The notes: a model not told the origin generated them from the letters alone. Counted from the stretch's first letter, positions 9,203 to 17,130 are shown. The stretch: DNA of 64,000 bases from Paenibacillus cellulosilyticus (GCF_003182255.1 NZ_QGTQ01000004.1:180538-244537), one strand, 5' to 3'. Numbers and translations: made by a program.

Positions 9203-9688
9203 TTACAGCGTACGCGTCGTCGGCACTGCCTCGATACCCGCCGCTTCGTTCTTCTCTTGGCATCGACGACATACCCCTTGAAAGTCGAGGCGATGGTCGA
9301 CAACGAAAAATCCGAACTCCTGCTCCAGCCGCTCTTCCAGCGGACCAAGCCAGTCGTCCATAATTTCATCCATCGTTCCGCACTGAACGCAGATCAGATG
9401 ATGATGGTGATGTTGATTACTATCCGTACGCAGATCATATCGTGCCACGCCGTCTCCGAAATTCATTTTCTCAACGACGTGCATTTCACTCAGCAGTTCA
9501 AGCGTCCGATAGACCGTAGCTAGGCCGATCTCCGGCGCTTTCTCTTTGACGAGCATGAATACATCTTCCGCACTTAAGTGATCTTCTTCGTTCTCCAGCA
9601 GCACGCGAACGGTCGCCTCGCGCTGCGGGGTTAACTTGTAGCCCTGCGACTGCAGCTGCTGTTTAATTTTCTCGATCCGGGCTTCCAT
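9203..9688 (-). CDS. fur: Fur-family metal-responsive repressor
   Basis: 161 aa from MEARIEKIKQQLQSQGYKLTPQR, with GAGGGGG 6 nt before the ATG. Winged helix (about 1-85; GLATVYRTLELL recognition helix) and C-terminal dimer domain with HHHHHLICVQCG and VCRRCQ, the two CxxC pairs of the structural zinc site. In the cytoplasm it would repress iron uptake genes with Fe2+ as corepressor. PerR or Zur are alternatives in this family; position next to spoIIM, xerD and the Nudix gene matches Bacillus fur (yqkL), so Fur is preferred. A strong promoter lies at 9740-9769. Confidence 0.88.
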   Translation of the reverse strand: MEARIEKIKQQLQSQGYKLTPQREATVRVLLENEEDHLSAEDVFMLVKEKAPEIGLATVYRTLELLSEMHVVEKMNFGDGVARYDLRTDSNQHHHHHLICVQCGTMDEIMDDWLGPLEERLEQEFGFFVVDHRLDFQGVCRRCQEKNEAAGIEAVPTTRTL

Positions 9689-9739
9689 GGTTTTCCCCCT
9701 CGCACACGTATTGCGCCCATTTCCGGAACATTTGCTTTC

Positions 9740-9769
9740 ATTATATGAGCTTTGCGCGAATAAAGTCAA
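9740..9769 (-). promoter_or_regulatory. Predicted sigma-A promoter of fur
   Basis: Minus strand TTGACT (9764-9769), 18-bp spacer, TATAAT (9740-9745), about 50 bp before the fur start codon. Confidence 0.65.
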
Positions 9770-9795
9770 ACGATTTAAACACCGAATCGACAAGA

Positions 9796-10422
9796 CTAGC
9801 CTAGCATCGGGGCTGCCCACCGCATAAGAGCGGGTGAAACATATGCTTCAACAAGCGCCGCTGCCGTTACGGCAAGCAGCATGAAGCCAAGCATCGTACA
9901 TAATGAAACAAATGCCGGGAGCAGTCTCCCCTTGCTCTGAAGCAGCCGATAACGAATGACATGAAGGGCAAACGATATGGCTGCCGCACTAGCAATTACG
10001 ATAGCAGGCACTACGATCATATTCGGCGGTACAACCGAGGCAAGCGAGAACACGATCCCCTTCCAGCCATGCTCGCTGACGACCGTCCCGATCGCGAAGC
10101 CTACGAGCGATCCTTTCAAGAAATCGAGCGCCAAGACGAGAGGCAAGCCAACGACTGTCATGCCGAGAACCCCAATTAGCCCTATCCATTTGCCATAGAA
10201 AAAAAATCGATCCCAGAACGTTTCCGCCTCGTCGGGAAACATTCCCGCTTCCATCATACGAATAAATCGATCCAGATCGCCCGACAAATTTTGCTGCTGC
10301 TCCAGCGTCAATGCATGTACAGCCAATGCCCCAAACACGACACCGACGGCGAACAACACCCCGATGAAGACATATAGCGTCAGTGAGTCAGCTGCACGGC
10401 GCTTGAATATGGTCGAATTCAC
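9796..10422 (-). CDS. spoIIM: Stage II sporulation protein M
   Basis: 208 aa with five hydrophobic segments, a membrane component of the SpoIIDMP machinery that thins septal peptidoglycan and drives engulfment. The chosen GTG at 10422 has GGGG 8 nt upstream; the GTG at 10431 lies inside that ribosome-binding site. Typical features are the N-terminal membrane helix (LYVFIGVLFAVGVVFGALAVHAL), a soluble loop EAGMFPDEAETFWDRFFFYGKWIG and LVGFAIGTVVSEHGWKGIVFSLASVVPPNMIVVPA. Between fur and the Nudix gene as in Bacillus. A sigma-E-like promoter precedes it. Confidence 0.9.
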   Translation of the reverse strand: MNSTIFKRRAADSLTLYVFIGVLFAVGVVFGALAVHALTLEQQQNLSGDLDRFIRMMEAGMFPDEAETFWDRFFFYGKWIGLIGVLGMTVVGLPLVLALDFLKGSLVGFAIGTVVSEHGWKGIVFSLASVVPPNMIVVPAIVIASAAAISFALHVIRYRLLQSKGRLLPAFVSLCTMLGFMLLAVTAAALVEAYVSPALMRWAAPMLG

Positions 10423-10457
10423 GTGGGCCACCCCTTGTCCAAATGCGTTTCATAGCT

Positions 10458-10487
10458 ACTCTATGATTGGACAAGCAAGGTTATGAC
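10458..10487 (-). promoter_or_regulatory. Predicted sigma-E promoter of spoIIM
   Basis: Minus strand GTCATAA (10481-10487), 15-bp spacer, CATAGAGT (10458-10465); the sigma-E consensus is approximately GTmATAt / CATAcacT. Fits mother-cell expression of spoIIM. Confidence 0.55.
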
Positions 10488-10521
10488 CCTACTTGAATAG
10501 AGGGAGAAACGAATGCAGCTG

Positions 10522-11082
10522 TTACACTTCCCCTGTCAGCTTGTATAGACGCCATGCGTAGACGGCCAGAATCGTCTTCGCATCACTAATACGTCCTTCT
10601 TCCATATAGGTAAGCGCCTGCTCCAGCGTAATCGCGTCTACGCGCAAGTATTCGTCCTCATCTGGATTCATAGCGCCCCGCTCCAGCCCTTCAGCAAGAT
10701 AGAGGTACAATTTCTCATCTGCAAAGCCTGGTGACGTATAGAAAGCACTGATCGGCTTAAGCGTCGTTGCACGGAAGCCAGTCTCCTCTTCTAACTCGCG
10801 ACCCGCGCACACCATTGGATCTTCGCCCGGATCCAGCTTGCCTGCCGGAATTTCAATTTGGAACTTCTCCATCGGTTTGCGATATTGCTCAACGACGAGC
10901 ATGCGATCCTCATGTAAGGCCAGGACAGCCGCAGCACCTGGATGGCGAACGATTTCGCGTGTTGCCGTTTTGCCGTCAGGCAGTTCGATCGTGTCCACCT
11001 GCAGCGATATTATTTTTCCTTGGAAAATAGGCTCCGTGTGCAGCGTCTTTTCCTGCCAATTGTCCAGCTTCTCATTCGTCAT
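10522..11082 (-). CDS. nudF: Nudix hydrolase, ADP-ribose pyrophosphatase type
   Basis: 186 aa. The Nudix box GKLDPGEDPMVCAGRELEEETGF is complete (about residues 80-102), preceded by VVEQYRKPMEKFQIEIPAG and followed by FYTSPGFADEKLYLYLAEGL, the layout of NudF enzymes that hydrolyse ADP-ribose to AMP and ribose-5-phosphate. AAGGGAG lies 9 nt before the ATG. Divergent from mciZ, as in Bacillus subtilis. Confidence 0.92.
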   Translation of the reverse strand: MTNEKLDNWQEKTLHTEPIFQGKIISLQVDTIELPDGKTATREIVRHPGAAAVLALHEDRMLVVEQYRKPMEKFQIEIPAGKLDPGEDPMVCAGRELEEETGFRATTLKPISAFYTSPGFADEKLYLYLAEGLERGAMNPDEDEYLRVDAITLEQALTYMEEGRISDAKTILAVYAWRLYKLTGEV

Positions 11083-11112
11083 CGATTGTTTCTCCCTTCA
11101 TGATGAGGGCTT

Positions 11113-11142
11113 GTCATACGACTCGCCCGTTCTGCATATGCT
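11113..11142 (+). promoter_or_regulatory. Predicted sigma-E promoter of mciZ
   Basis: GTCATAC (11113-11119), 15-bp spacer, CATATGCT (11135-11142), about 80 bp before the mciZ ATG. B. subtilis mciZ is a sigma-E gene, which supports the call. Confidence 0.55.
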
Positions 11143-11175
11143 TCATTATACCAAATCGGCCCAGCCGAAAGCAGA

Positions 11176-11214
11176 GTGACTTTGAACTCCGTTCAAAGAT
11201 CCTGATGTAAGGAG
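11176..11214 (+). repeat. Palindromic leader repeat, copy B (before mciZ)
   Basis: GTGA, hairpin CTTTGAACTCCGTTCAAAG (11180-11198), ATCCTGATGTAAGGAG. The last bases are the mciZ Shine-Dalgarno. Nearly identical to the copies at 37565-37602 and 37607-37643 on the other strand. Confidence 0.8.
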
Positions 11215-11222
11215 CGGTATTT

Positions 11223-11378
11223 ATGAAAGCATATTATGCACAGGAAACACTCAGATTGGTCGGCAAGGGTTGGGAGATTCGCCGTCAACTGAAGGAAATG
11301 TCCGTACGCAGCCGTGAATCCGCAAATGCGCCTTCGATGCTGGTCGATTATTTGCATCGCCGCAGTCCGAAACGATAA
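11223..11378 (+). CDS. mciZ: MciZ-like mother-cell inhibitor of FtsZ
   Basis: 51 aa: begins MKAYYAQETL and contains LVGKGWEIRRQLKE, closely matching LVGKAWEIRAKLKE as I recall it from the 40-aa B. subtilis MciZ. That peptide caps FtsZ filaments and blocks Z-ring formation in the mother cell after asymmetric division. AAGGAG lies 8 nt before the ATG. Location agrees: divergent from nudF, preceded by a sigma-E-like promoter. The C-terminal part (about residues 26-51, ending YLHRRSPKR) is longer than in B. subtilis and does not obviously match it. Confidence 0.82.
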   Translation: MKAYYAQETLRLVGKGWEIRRQLKEMSVRSRESANAPSMLVDYLHRRSPKR

Positions 11379-11394
11379 TGTTTCGAATCATAAA

Positions 11395-11434
11395 AAGGGC
11401 AGCAGGAACGGAATTATCCGTCCTTGCTGCCCTT
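11395..11434. terminator. Bidirectional terminator between mciZ and the PepT-like gene
   Basis: Long hairpin AAGGGCAGCAGGAACGGA / CCGTCCTTGCTGCCCTT with an A-run before and T-rich bases after it, between two convergent genes. Confidence 0.75.
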
Positions 11435-11455
11435 CGTTTGTATGAAGCGATAAGT

Positions 11456-12586
11456 TTATGCGCGAGCATTAGACTGACGGATGATCTCTACGACCAGCTC
11501 TGCTACCTTCGCCAGATCGTCTGCTTTGATCTGTTCCTTCGTCGTATGGATATGCTCGTAGCCGACTGCCAGGTTAACCGTTGGAACACCCAGTCCGTTG
11601 AAAATATTCGCGTCACTGCCACCGCCGGAATGGAACGTGCGCGGCGTCAAGCCAAGCGATTGAATGGCCGCTTTCGCAAGCTCAACCACTTCATCGCCGT
11701 CGCCATACATAAACGCCGGATAAATGATGTCGCTCTCGAACTCCGCTCGAGCACCAAAATCTGCTGCTGCCGATTCTACTGCTTCGCGCATCGCCGCAAC
11801 CTGCTTATCCAGCTTGTGCTGTACAATACTGCGCGCTTCCGCATCAAGCTTTACGTAGTCGCACACAATGTTGGTTGCACCGCCGCCTTCGAAACGTCCG
11901 ATGTTCGCTGTCGTTTCCTCGTCGATGCGGCCGAGCGGCATGCGAGCAACGGCCTTAGATGCCACTTGAATCGCGCTGATGCCGTCCTCCGGATTAACGC
12001 CTGCATGCGCCGACTTGCCATGCAGCTTGATCGTTACTTTCGCCTGCGTTGGTGCAGCGACTGCAATGTCACCAATCTCGCCGTTGGAATCAAGCGCGAA
12101 GCCGAGCTTCGCACGCAGCTTAGAACCGTCCATCGCACGGGCGCCAAGCAAGCCGGACTCCTCTCCGACCGTAATGACGAATTGGATTTCGCCATGAGGG
12201 ATCTGCTGTTCCTTGAGTACGCGAATGGCTTCGAACATCGCCGCAAGCCCTGCTTTATCGTCAGCGCCAAGAATCGTCGTGCCATCGGAGCGAATATAGC
12301 CGTCATCATCAAGGCGCGGCTTAATGCCGTTGCCAGGCGTTACCGTATCCATATGGGAGGTGAACAGTATTACAGGCGCATTCGAATCGCCAGATGCAGC
12401 CAATGTTGCGAACAAATTGTTCGCGCCATGACCGGTCTTCGCTGCCGCATCATCCTCTTCGAGCGATAGACCAAGCGCCGAGAACTTCTCTTTCAATACG
12501 ATACTAATTTGCCCTTCGTTTCTCGTCTCGCTGTCCACTTGGACAAGCTCCATAAACTCCTGAATGATCCGCTCGCGTTCAATCAT
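11456..12586 (-). CDS. M20-family peptidase (PepT/YqjE-like)
   Basis: 376 aa cytoplasmic metallopeptidase. Zinc ligands and catalytic residues are visible: SHMDTV (His and catalytic Asp, about 76-81), GADDKAGLA (bridging Asp), VGEESGLLGA (catalytic Glu-Glu, about 138), FALDSNGEIGD, and FHSGGGSDANIF with a C-terminal His in YEHIHTTKEQI. This set fits tripeptidase T-like proteins such as B. subtilis YqjE. Likely removes N-terminal residues from small peptides; the exact substrate is not deducible. GGAGGG lies 6 nt before the ATG. Confidence 0.85.
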   Translation of the reverse strand: MIERERIIQEFMELVQVDSETRNEGQISIVLKEKFSALGLSLEEDDAAAKTGHGANNLFATLAASGDSNAPVILFTSHMDTVTPGNGIKPRLDDDGYIRSDGTTILGADDKAGLAAMFEAIRVLKEQQIPHGEIQFVITVGEESGLLGARAMDGSKLRAKLGFALDSNGEIGDIAVAAPTQAKVTIKLHGKSAHAGVNPEDGISAIQVASKAVARMPLGRIDEETTANIGRFEGGGATNIVCDYVKLDAEARSIVQHKLDKQVAAMREAVESAAADFGARAEFESDIIYPAFMYGDGDEVVELAKAAIQSLGLTPRTFHSGGGSDANIFNGLGVPTVNLAVGYEHIHTTKEQIKADDLAKVAELVVEIIRQSNARA

Positions 12587-12736
12587 CCCAATCCCTCCGC
12601 TTCTTCTGAATCCATATTTGTTGATGAATCGTACATTCTCTTGCTGTGAAGGCGTGAATTTGTCCTACTATCTATGATAGGATATAGAGACAAGAGGTTC
12701 AACCTTGAGCCATGTCATGGGAAGGAGAGTGCCCGG

Positions 12737-12835
12737 ATGTTCAGCAGCCGCGTAGTCAAAATCGTAGTCTGGATCATGCTCGCCGCGATGCTCCTATCGG
12801 TCATCGTCTCTGGCATTAGCTTCTTGCTCATCTAA
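12737..12835 (+). CDS. prli42: Prli42-like stressosome membrane miniprotein
   Basis: 32 aa, below the usual annotation size. A short basic N terminus (MFSSRVVK) is followed by a single membrane helix IVVWIMLAAMLLSVIVSGIS and a hydrophobic end. GGAAGGAG lies 9 nt before the ATG, a strong site. Prli42 miniproteins (about 31 aa) have a K(I/V)VVxxM..M..S...G..FL pattern, anchor the stressosome through RsbR and signal oxidative stress in Listeria. The pattern fit is good but the sequence is short. No rsbR genes lie in the window. The stop is 2 bp from the convergent lipB stop. Confidence 0.7.
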   Translation: MFSSRVVKIVVWIMLAAMLLSVIVSGISFLLI

Positions 12836-12837
12836 CG

Positions 12838-13542
12838 CTAGAGAATCGCTCCCTCCGGGAGCTTGAAGCCGAATTGGCGGCAGAAATGCGGAAGAAGCTC
12901 CGCCGCCGCCCGTTCAGGCGTCATCTCTTGTCCGGTCAAATCCTCGAACGACGTGACCCCATACTGCGAAATGCCACAAGGAATTATGCCTTGGAAGCCT
13001 TCAGCACCGATTCCAGCCTTCAGATTCAACGCAAAGCCATGACTCGTTACGAATCCACGCCGTGAACGCGCACGGTTGAATTTGACCCCGATTGCCGCGA
13101 TCTTCAAATCCCCAACCCATACGCCTGTGTATTCTGATTTGCGACCGCCAACGATCCCGTACTCAGCCAACCATTCTATAATCGCCTGCTCTAAGCTGCG
13201 CAAATAGCCATGCAGATCCAAATTCTCCGCCTCTAAATAGATGAGTGGATAACCAACCAGCTGTCCGGGTCCATGATACGTAATGTCCCCGCCACGGTCG
13301 ATTTCAAACACCGAAATTCCGCGTTCTTTCAATTCCGCTTCATCAAGCAGCAGATGCTCACGGTGTAGATCCGTGCCCAGCGTATACGTAGGCGGATGCT
13401 GAAGAAGGAGCAGCGTCTCGCGCCGCTCCTCCTTGTCGATCTCTTTCACGTACGCTTTCTGCAGCTCCCATGCTTCCGCATAGCCGATGAGCGGGATGTA
13501 ACGAGCCTCAAGCTCGCGCTCGTGCTGTTCATTCATTCCCAT
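12838..13542 (-). CDS. lipB: Octanoyltransferase LipB
   Basis: 234 aa. Transfers octanoyl from acyl carrier protein to lipoyl domains, the first step of lipoate synthesis. LipB signatures: LLLLQHPPTYTLGT, RGGDITYHGPGQLVGYPLIYL (about 78-98), KIAAIGVK with the catalytic Lys, and IIPCGI with the acyl-thioester Cys. Bacillus subtilis uses LipM/LipL instead, so a LipB is informative for taxonomy. It directly follows the E2 gene whose lipoyl domain it would modify; co-transcription is likely (gap about 42 bp). A second ATG two codons later is possible. Confidence 0.93.
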   Translation of the reverse strand: MGMNEQHERELEARYIPLIGYAEAWELQKAYVKEIDKEERRETLLLLQHPPTYTLGTDLHREHLLLDEAELKERGISVFEIDRGGDITYHGPGQLVGYPLIYLEAENLDLHGYLRSLEQAIIEWLAEYGIVGGRKSEYTGVWVGDLKIAAIGVKFNRARSRRGFVTSHGFALNLKAGIGAEGFQGIIPCGISQYGVTSFEDLTGQEMTPERAAAELLPHFCRQFGFKLPEGAIL

Positions 13543-13584
13543 CGTGGTAGCCTCATTTCATATTGCCGGATAACCGGCTGCAAT

Positions 13585-14898
13585 TTAATATAGCTTCGTA
13601 TCGATCGAGAAGCTCTCCAGATTCTCTTTGACCCGCTGCAGGAATCGTCCGCAGATGACGCCGTCGAGAATACGATGATCAAGGGACAAGCACATATTAG
13701 CCATCGAACGAACGCCAATCATATCGTTGATAACGACTGGCCGCTTGACGATCGATTCGAACGTCAGGTTAACCGCTTGTGGATAGACGATCGTCGGATA
13801 TGACAGAATCGATCCGAACGAACCCGTATTGTTGACGGTCAGCGTACCGCCGCTCATATCAGAGAGCGTCAGCTTGCCTTCGCGGCCACGGCGTGCCAAA
13901 TCGTCGATCTCGTGGGCGATACCGGCGATATTTTTCTGATCGGCATTCTTAATAACCGGAGTTGCGACCGAATCTTCTGTACCAACAGCCAGCGAAATGT
14001 TGATGTCACGCTTGACGATAATTTTATCCGTTGCCCACGTCGAGTTGATGATTGGGTAGTCCTTCACCGCATTGACGACCGCTTTGAGCACGAATGCCAG
14101 ATACGTCAAATTCACGCCCTCACGCTTCTTGAACTCGTCCTTCAGCTTGTTACGAAGCTGTACAAGGTTCGTCACATCGACCTCGATCATCATCCAAGCG
14201 TGCGGAATTTCCGTTACACTCTGCTTCACGTTGCGAGCAATCGCATTGCGAATAGGCGTAATGTCGATAAAGTACTCCCCGCGTCCAGGAATCTCGGATT
14301 CCACCTCGATCTGAGGGATGCGAGGCGTCTCAGACAAGTGCAGACCTGTTGTGCGCAGAGGCGCTTTTTCCGTCTTCACCGTAGCATCCTTGACCGCTTC
14401 TGCCGCAACCGTCGCTTTCGGCTGGCCTGAAGCTGCATAAGCAAGTACGTCCTTGCGCGTTACGCGTCCACCAAGTCCCGTACCGCGAACCAACTGCAGG
14501 TCTACGCCATGCTCCGCTGCAATCCGTTGTACCGCTGGTGAGTAACGTCCGCGCATATCGCCCTCTACAGGGATATCCGATTCTTCCCCAGCAGCTGGCT
14601 GCGTGCTTGCAGCTGAAGTTACAGGTGCAGTCGAGCCTGCGCCAGCCGATTCATCAATCGCCTCAATGACGCAGATCGGAGCCCCTACAGGAACATCTTC
14701 GCCATCCTTCGCCAAGATGGATACAAGTCTGCCTTCAACCGTAGAAGGAATTTCTGCATTTACTTTATTCGTAATGACTTCACAGATCGGTTCATACATG
14801 CTGATCGTATCGCCGGGCTGCTTAAGCCACCGATCAATAGTCGCCGATACTAGCGATTCCGCCAGCTTCGGCATGACGATCTCCGTCAACGTCTTCAT
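13585..14898 (-). CDS. bfmBB: Dihydrolipoamide acyltransferase (E2) of a 2-oxoacid dehydrogenase
   Basis: 437 aa from MKTLTEIVMPKLAESL; GGGAG lies 10 nt before this ATG, and the 11-codon extension looks spurious. Domains: lipoyl domain (about 1-80; ICEVITNKVNAEIPS with the lipoyl Lys), Ala/Pro linker, peripheral-subunit binding domain (about 120-160, RYSPAVQRIAAEHGVDLQLVRGTGLGGRVTRKDV), and catalytic CAT domain ending SLDHRILDG with the active-site His and Asp. The E2 core binds E1 and E3 and passes branched acyl groups to CoA. Branched-chain specificity is inferred from gene order and fatty-acid biology. Confidence 0.9.
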   Translation of the reverse strand: MKTLTEIVMPKLAESLVSATIDRWLKQPGDTISMYEPICEVITNKVNAEIPSTVEGRLVSILAKDGEDVPVGAPICVIEAIDESAGAGSTAPVTSAASTQPAAGEESDIPVEGDMRGRYSPAVQRIAAEHGVDLQLVRGTGLGGRVTRKDVLAYAASGQPKATVAAEAVKDATVKTEKAPLRTTGLHLSETPRIPQIEVESEIPGRGEYFIDITPIRNAIARNVKQSVTEIPHAWMMIEVDVTNLVQLRNKLKDEFKKREGVNLTYLAFVLKAVVNAVKDYPIINSTWATDKIIVKRDINISLAVGTEDSVATPVIKNADQKNIAGIAHEIDDLARRGREGKLTLSDMSGGTLTVNNTGSFGSILSYPTIVYPQAVNLTFESIVKRPVVINDMIGVRSMANMCLSLDHRILDGVICGRFLQRVKENLESFSIDTKLY

Positions 14899-14951
14899 GC
14901 CTATTCGTCTCCCATCGGGCCCGCTGCCCATTTCTTAACAGTGAACAACCT

Positions 14952-15938
14952 CTAATACAAGGCTAGCTGGCGCATGGCGTCCTTCACTTTGCCCTTGTTC
15001 AGCATAAAAAATTTCTCGCCCGGCGGGTTGATCGGCATTGCCGGCACATCCGGACCACAGACACGCATGATCGGCGCGTCAAGATCGTAGAGCAGCTCTT
15101 CTGCAATAATGGCCGCAACTTCAGCACCGATGCCGCCAGTCTTATTGTCTTCGTGTACAATCATGACTTTACCCGTACGGCGGACAGCTTCAACGATGGA
15201 TTCTTTGTCCAGCGGCTGCAGCGTGCGCAGGTCAAGAATGTGAGCGCTGATGCCTTCTTCCTCTTGAAGCTCGGCAGCAGCCTCTAGTGCGAAGTGCAAC
15301 GGCAGGCTGTAAGAGATGACGGTGATATCATCGCCTTCGCGCAGCACATTCGCCTTGCCGATCTCGACCGTATAGTCCGTCTCCGGCACGTCGCCTGTGA
15401 TGAGCGTATAGCATTTTTTATTTTCAAAGAAAAGGACAGGATCTGGATCGCGAACAGCCGCCTTGAGCAAGCCCTTCGCATCATAAGGTGTGAACGGTGC
15501 AACAATCTTCAAACCTGGCGTTCCGAAGAAGACCGATTCCGGACATTGCGAGTGATATAAGCCGCCGAAAATGCCCCCGCCAATTGGTGCACGAATGACG
15601 ACCGGACAACTCCAGTCGTTGTTGGAACGGTAACGGATCTTAGCCGCTTCGCTAATGATCTGGTTCGCAGCCGGGAACATGAAGTCCGAATATTGCATCT
15701 CTGCAATTGGCTTCATTCCGTACATAGCCGCACCGATCGCAACACCAGCGATAGCAGATTCAGACAGCGGCGTATCAAGAACGCGATGCTCGCCGAATTG
15801 CTGTTGAAGTCCTTTCGTCGTCGTAAATACGCCGCCCTTCAGGCCCACGTCTTCACCGAGGACGAATACATTCTCATCCCGCTCCATCTCTTCTCGCATG
15901 GCGAGACGCAGCGCTTCGATATACTCCATAACTGGCAT
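14952..15938 (-). CDS. bfmBAB: 2-oxoacid dehydrogenase E1 beta subunit
   Basis: 328 aa transketolase-like subunit. MEYIEALRLAMREEMERDENVFVLGEDVGLKGGVF at the start, DTPLSESAIAGVAIGAAMYGMKPIAEMQYSDF (about 60-90) and the C-terminal transketolase domain VHEDNKTGGIGAEVAAIIAEE. With E1 alpha it decarboxylates branched-chain 2-oxoacids using thiamine diphosphate. Its ATG directly abuts the E1 alpha stop, and AAGGGGGG lies 9 nt upstream. Confidence 0.92.
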   Translation of the reverse strand: MPVMEYIEALRLAMREEMERDENVFVLGEDVGLKGGVFTTTKGLQQQFGEHRVLDTPLSESAIAGVAIGAAMYGMKPIAEMQYSDFMFPAANQIISEAAKIRYRSNNDWSCPVVIRAPIGGGIFGGLYHSQCPESVFFGTPGLKIVAPFTPYDAKGLLKAAVRDPDPVLFFENKKCYTLITGDVPETDYTVEIGKANVLREGDDITVISYSLPLHFALEAAAELQEEEGISAHILDLRTLQPLDKESIVEAVRRTGKVMIVHEDNKTGGIGAEVAAIIAEELLYDLDAPIMRVCGPDVPAMPINPPGEKFFMLNKGKVKDAMRQLALY

Positions 15939-16970
15939 CTATGCGCGCCCCCCTTCCGAATCTCCGTCGTATACGTGCAATAAAGTGCTCTCTGGTGTAG
16001 GGAATGGCGCCTTGTCGCCGTAATTCGTCGCATCATCAATGATGGCACGAAGCTCGGCGTTCAATTGCATGTCCTGCTCCTCCGACCAAATGCCTGCATC
16101 GATCAAGTACTGCTTATATTTTGGAATACCGTCCTTCGCACGGTTCTCTTCCACTTCTTCCTTCGTCCGATAGGCAAGGTCATTGTCTGAAGTGGAATGC
16201 GGCGACAGACGATACATCATCGCTTCAATTAGCGTCGGGCCTTCACCCTTAAGCGCACGTTCACGCGCATCCTTCACAACCTGGTATACTTCAAGCGGAT
16301 CATTGCCATCCACTCGAACACCTGGGAATCCGTAGCCGGCAGCACGATCAACAATTCTGCCGCCAATCTGCTTATGGATCGGAACCGAGATCGCGTATTG
16401 GTTATTCTCGCACATAATAATAACCGGCAATTTATGTACCCCTGCAAAGTTACAACCTTCGTGGAAATCACCTTGGTTGCTCGAACCTTCACCAAACGTA
16501 ACGAAGCTAACGAGCTTCTCGCCCTTCATCTTTGCGGCCAGTGCGATACCAACTGCATGTGGCACTTGTGTTGTTACCGGACTGGAGCCCGTCACGATCC
16601 GAAGGCGCTTATGGCCGAAGTGACCAGGCATTTGTCGACCGCCGCTGTTCGGGTCTTCTGCTTTCGCGAATACCGACAGCATCAACTCGCGTACCGTCAT
16701 TCCGACACTAAGTACAAGTCCGTAATCACGGTAATATGGCAGATAGTAATCGACGTCACGGTCAAGCGCAAAGCCAGCCGCTACTTGCGCTGCTTCTTGG
16801 CCAATGCCCGAAACGTGGAAGTTGATCTTACCAGCGCGCTGCAGGAGCAGTACGCGTTCGTCGAATCTGCGTGCAAGCAGCATCGTGCGATACATATCAA
16901 TCGCTTGGTCATCTGTCAGGCCTACTTCATGATGGCGCGACATACGAGGTTTGGATTCCATCTCGTTCAT
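15939..16970 (-). CDS. bfmBAA: 2-oxoacid dehydrogenase E1 alpha subunit
   Basis: 343 aa from the ATG at 16970, preceded by AAGGAGGGG at 7 nt. The ThDP-binding motif GEGSSNQGDFHEGCNFAGVHKLPVIIMCENN is complete (about 163-193), and the phosphorylation-loop region MMYRLSPHSTSDND is present. Catalyses decarboxylation and reductive acylation of the E2 lipoyl group. Products such as isobutyryl- and isovaleryl-CoA prime branched-chain fatty acids. A TATAAT box and a FapR-like site lie upstream, so it may be transcribed separately from lpd, whose terminator comes in between. Confidence 0.92.
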   Translation of the reverse strand: MNEMESKPRMSRHHEVGLTDDQAIDMYRTMLLARRFDERVLLLQRAGKINFHVSGIGQEAAQVAAGFALDRDVDYYLPYYRDYGLVLSVGMTVRELMLSVFAKAEDPNSGGRQMPGHFGHKRLRIVTGSSPVTTQVPHAVGIALAAKMKGEKLVSFVTFGEGSSNQGDFHEGCNFAGVHKLPVIIMCENNQYAISVPIHKQIGGRIVDRAAGYGFPGVRVDGNDPLEVYQVVKDARERALKGEGPTLIEAMMYRLSPHSTSDNDLAYRTKEEVEENRAKDGIPKYKQYLIDAGIWSEEQDMQLNAELRAIIDDATNYGDKAPFPTPESTLLHVYDGDSEGGRA

Positions 16971-17039
16971 GCAGCTACCCCTCCTTAGCGCTCTTACCGA
17001 ACGCATTGCTTATCAAATAAATAACCATAGTTAGAAGTA

Positions 17040-17056
17040 TTAAAACCAGGTACTAA
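17040..17056 (-). promoter_or_regulatory. FapR-like operator upstream of bfmBAA
   Basis: Minus-strand 17-mer TTAGTACCTGGTTTTAA resembles the 17-bp FapR site as I remember it (TTAGTACCt-gtcTTAA type). It lies about 16 bp downstream of a TATAAT at 17072-17077, where a bound repressor could block transcription. FapR itself is not in the window. Confidence 0.5.
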
Positions 17057-17090
17057 TACTAGATCATATATATTATAACCGTTCTTCTGC

Positions 17091-17130
17091 AAAAAGGGAA
17101 ACGGCTTGCACGATATGCTAGCCGATTCCC
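17091..17130 (-). terminator. Rho-independent terminator of lpd
   Basis: Minus strand GGGAATCGGCT (17120-17130) pairs with AGCCGTTTCCC (17096-17106), followed by TTTTT. Confidence 0.75.

Noticed and set aside
11378-12469. 363-codon plus-strand frame opposite the PepT-like gene
   Set aside because: Antisense shadow of a clearly recognisable peptidase; Cys/Arg-rich with no domain pattern.
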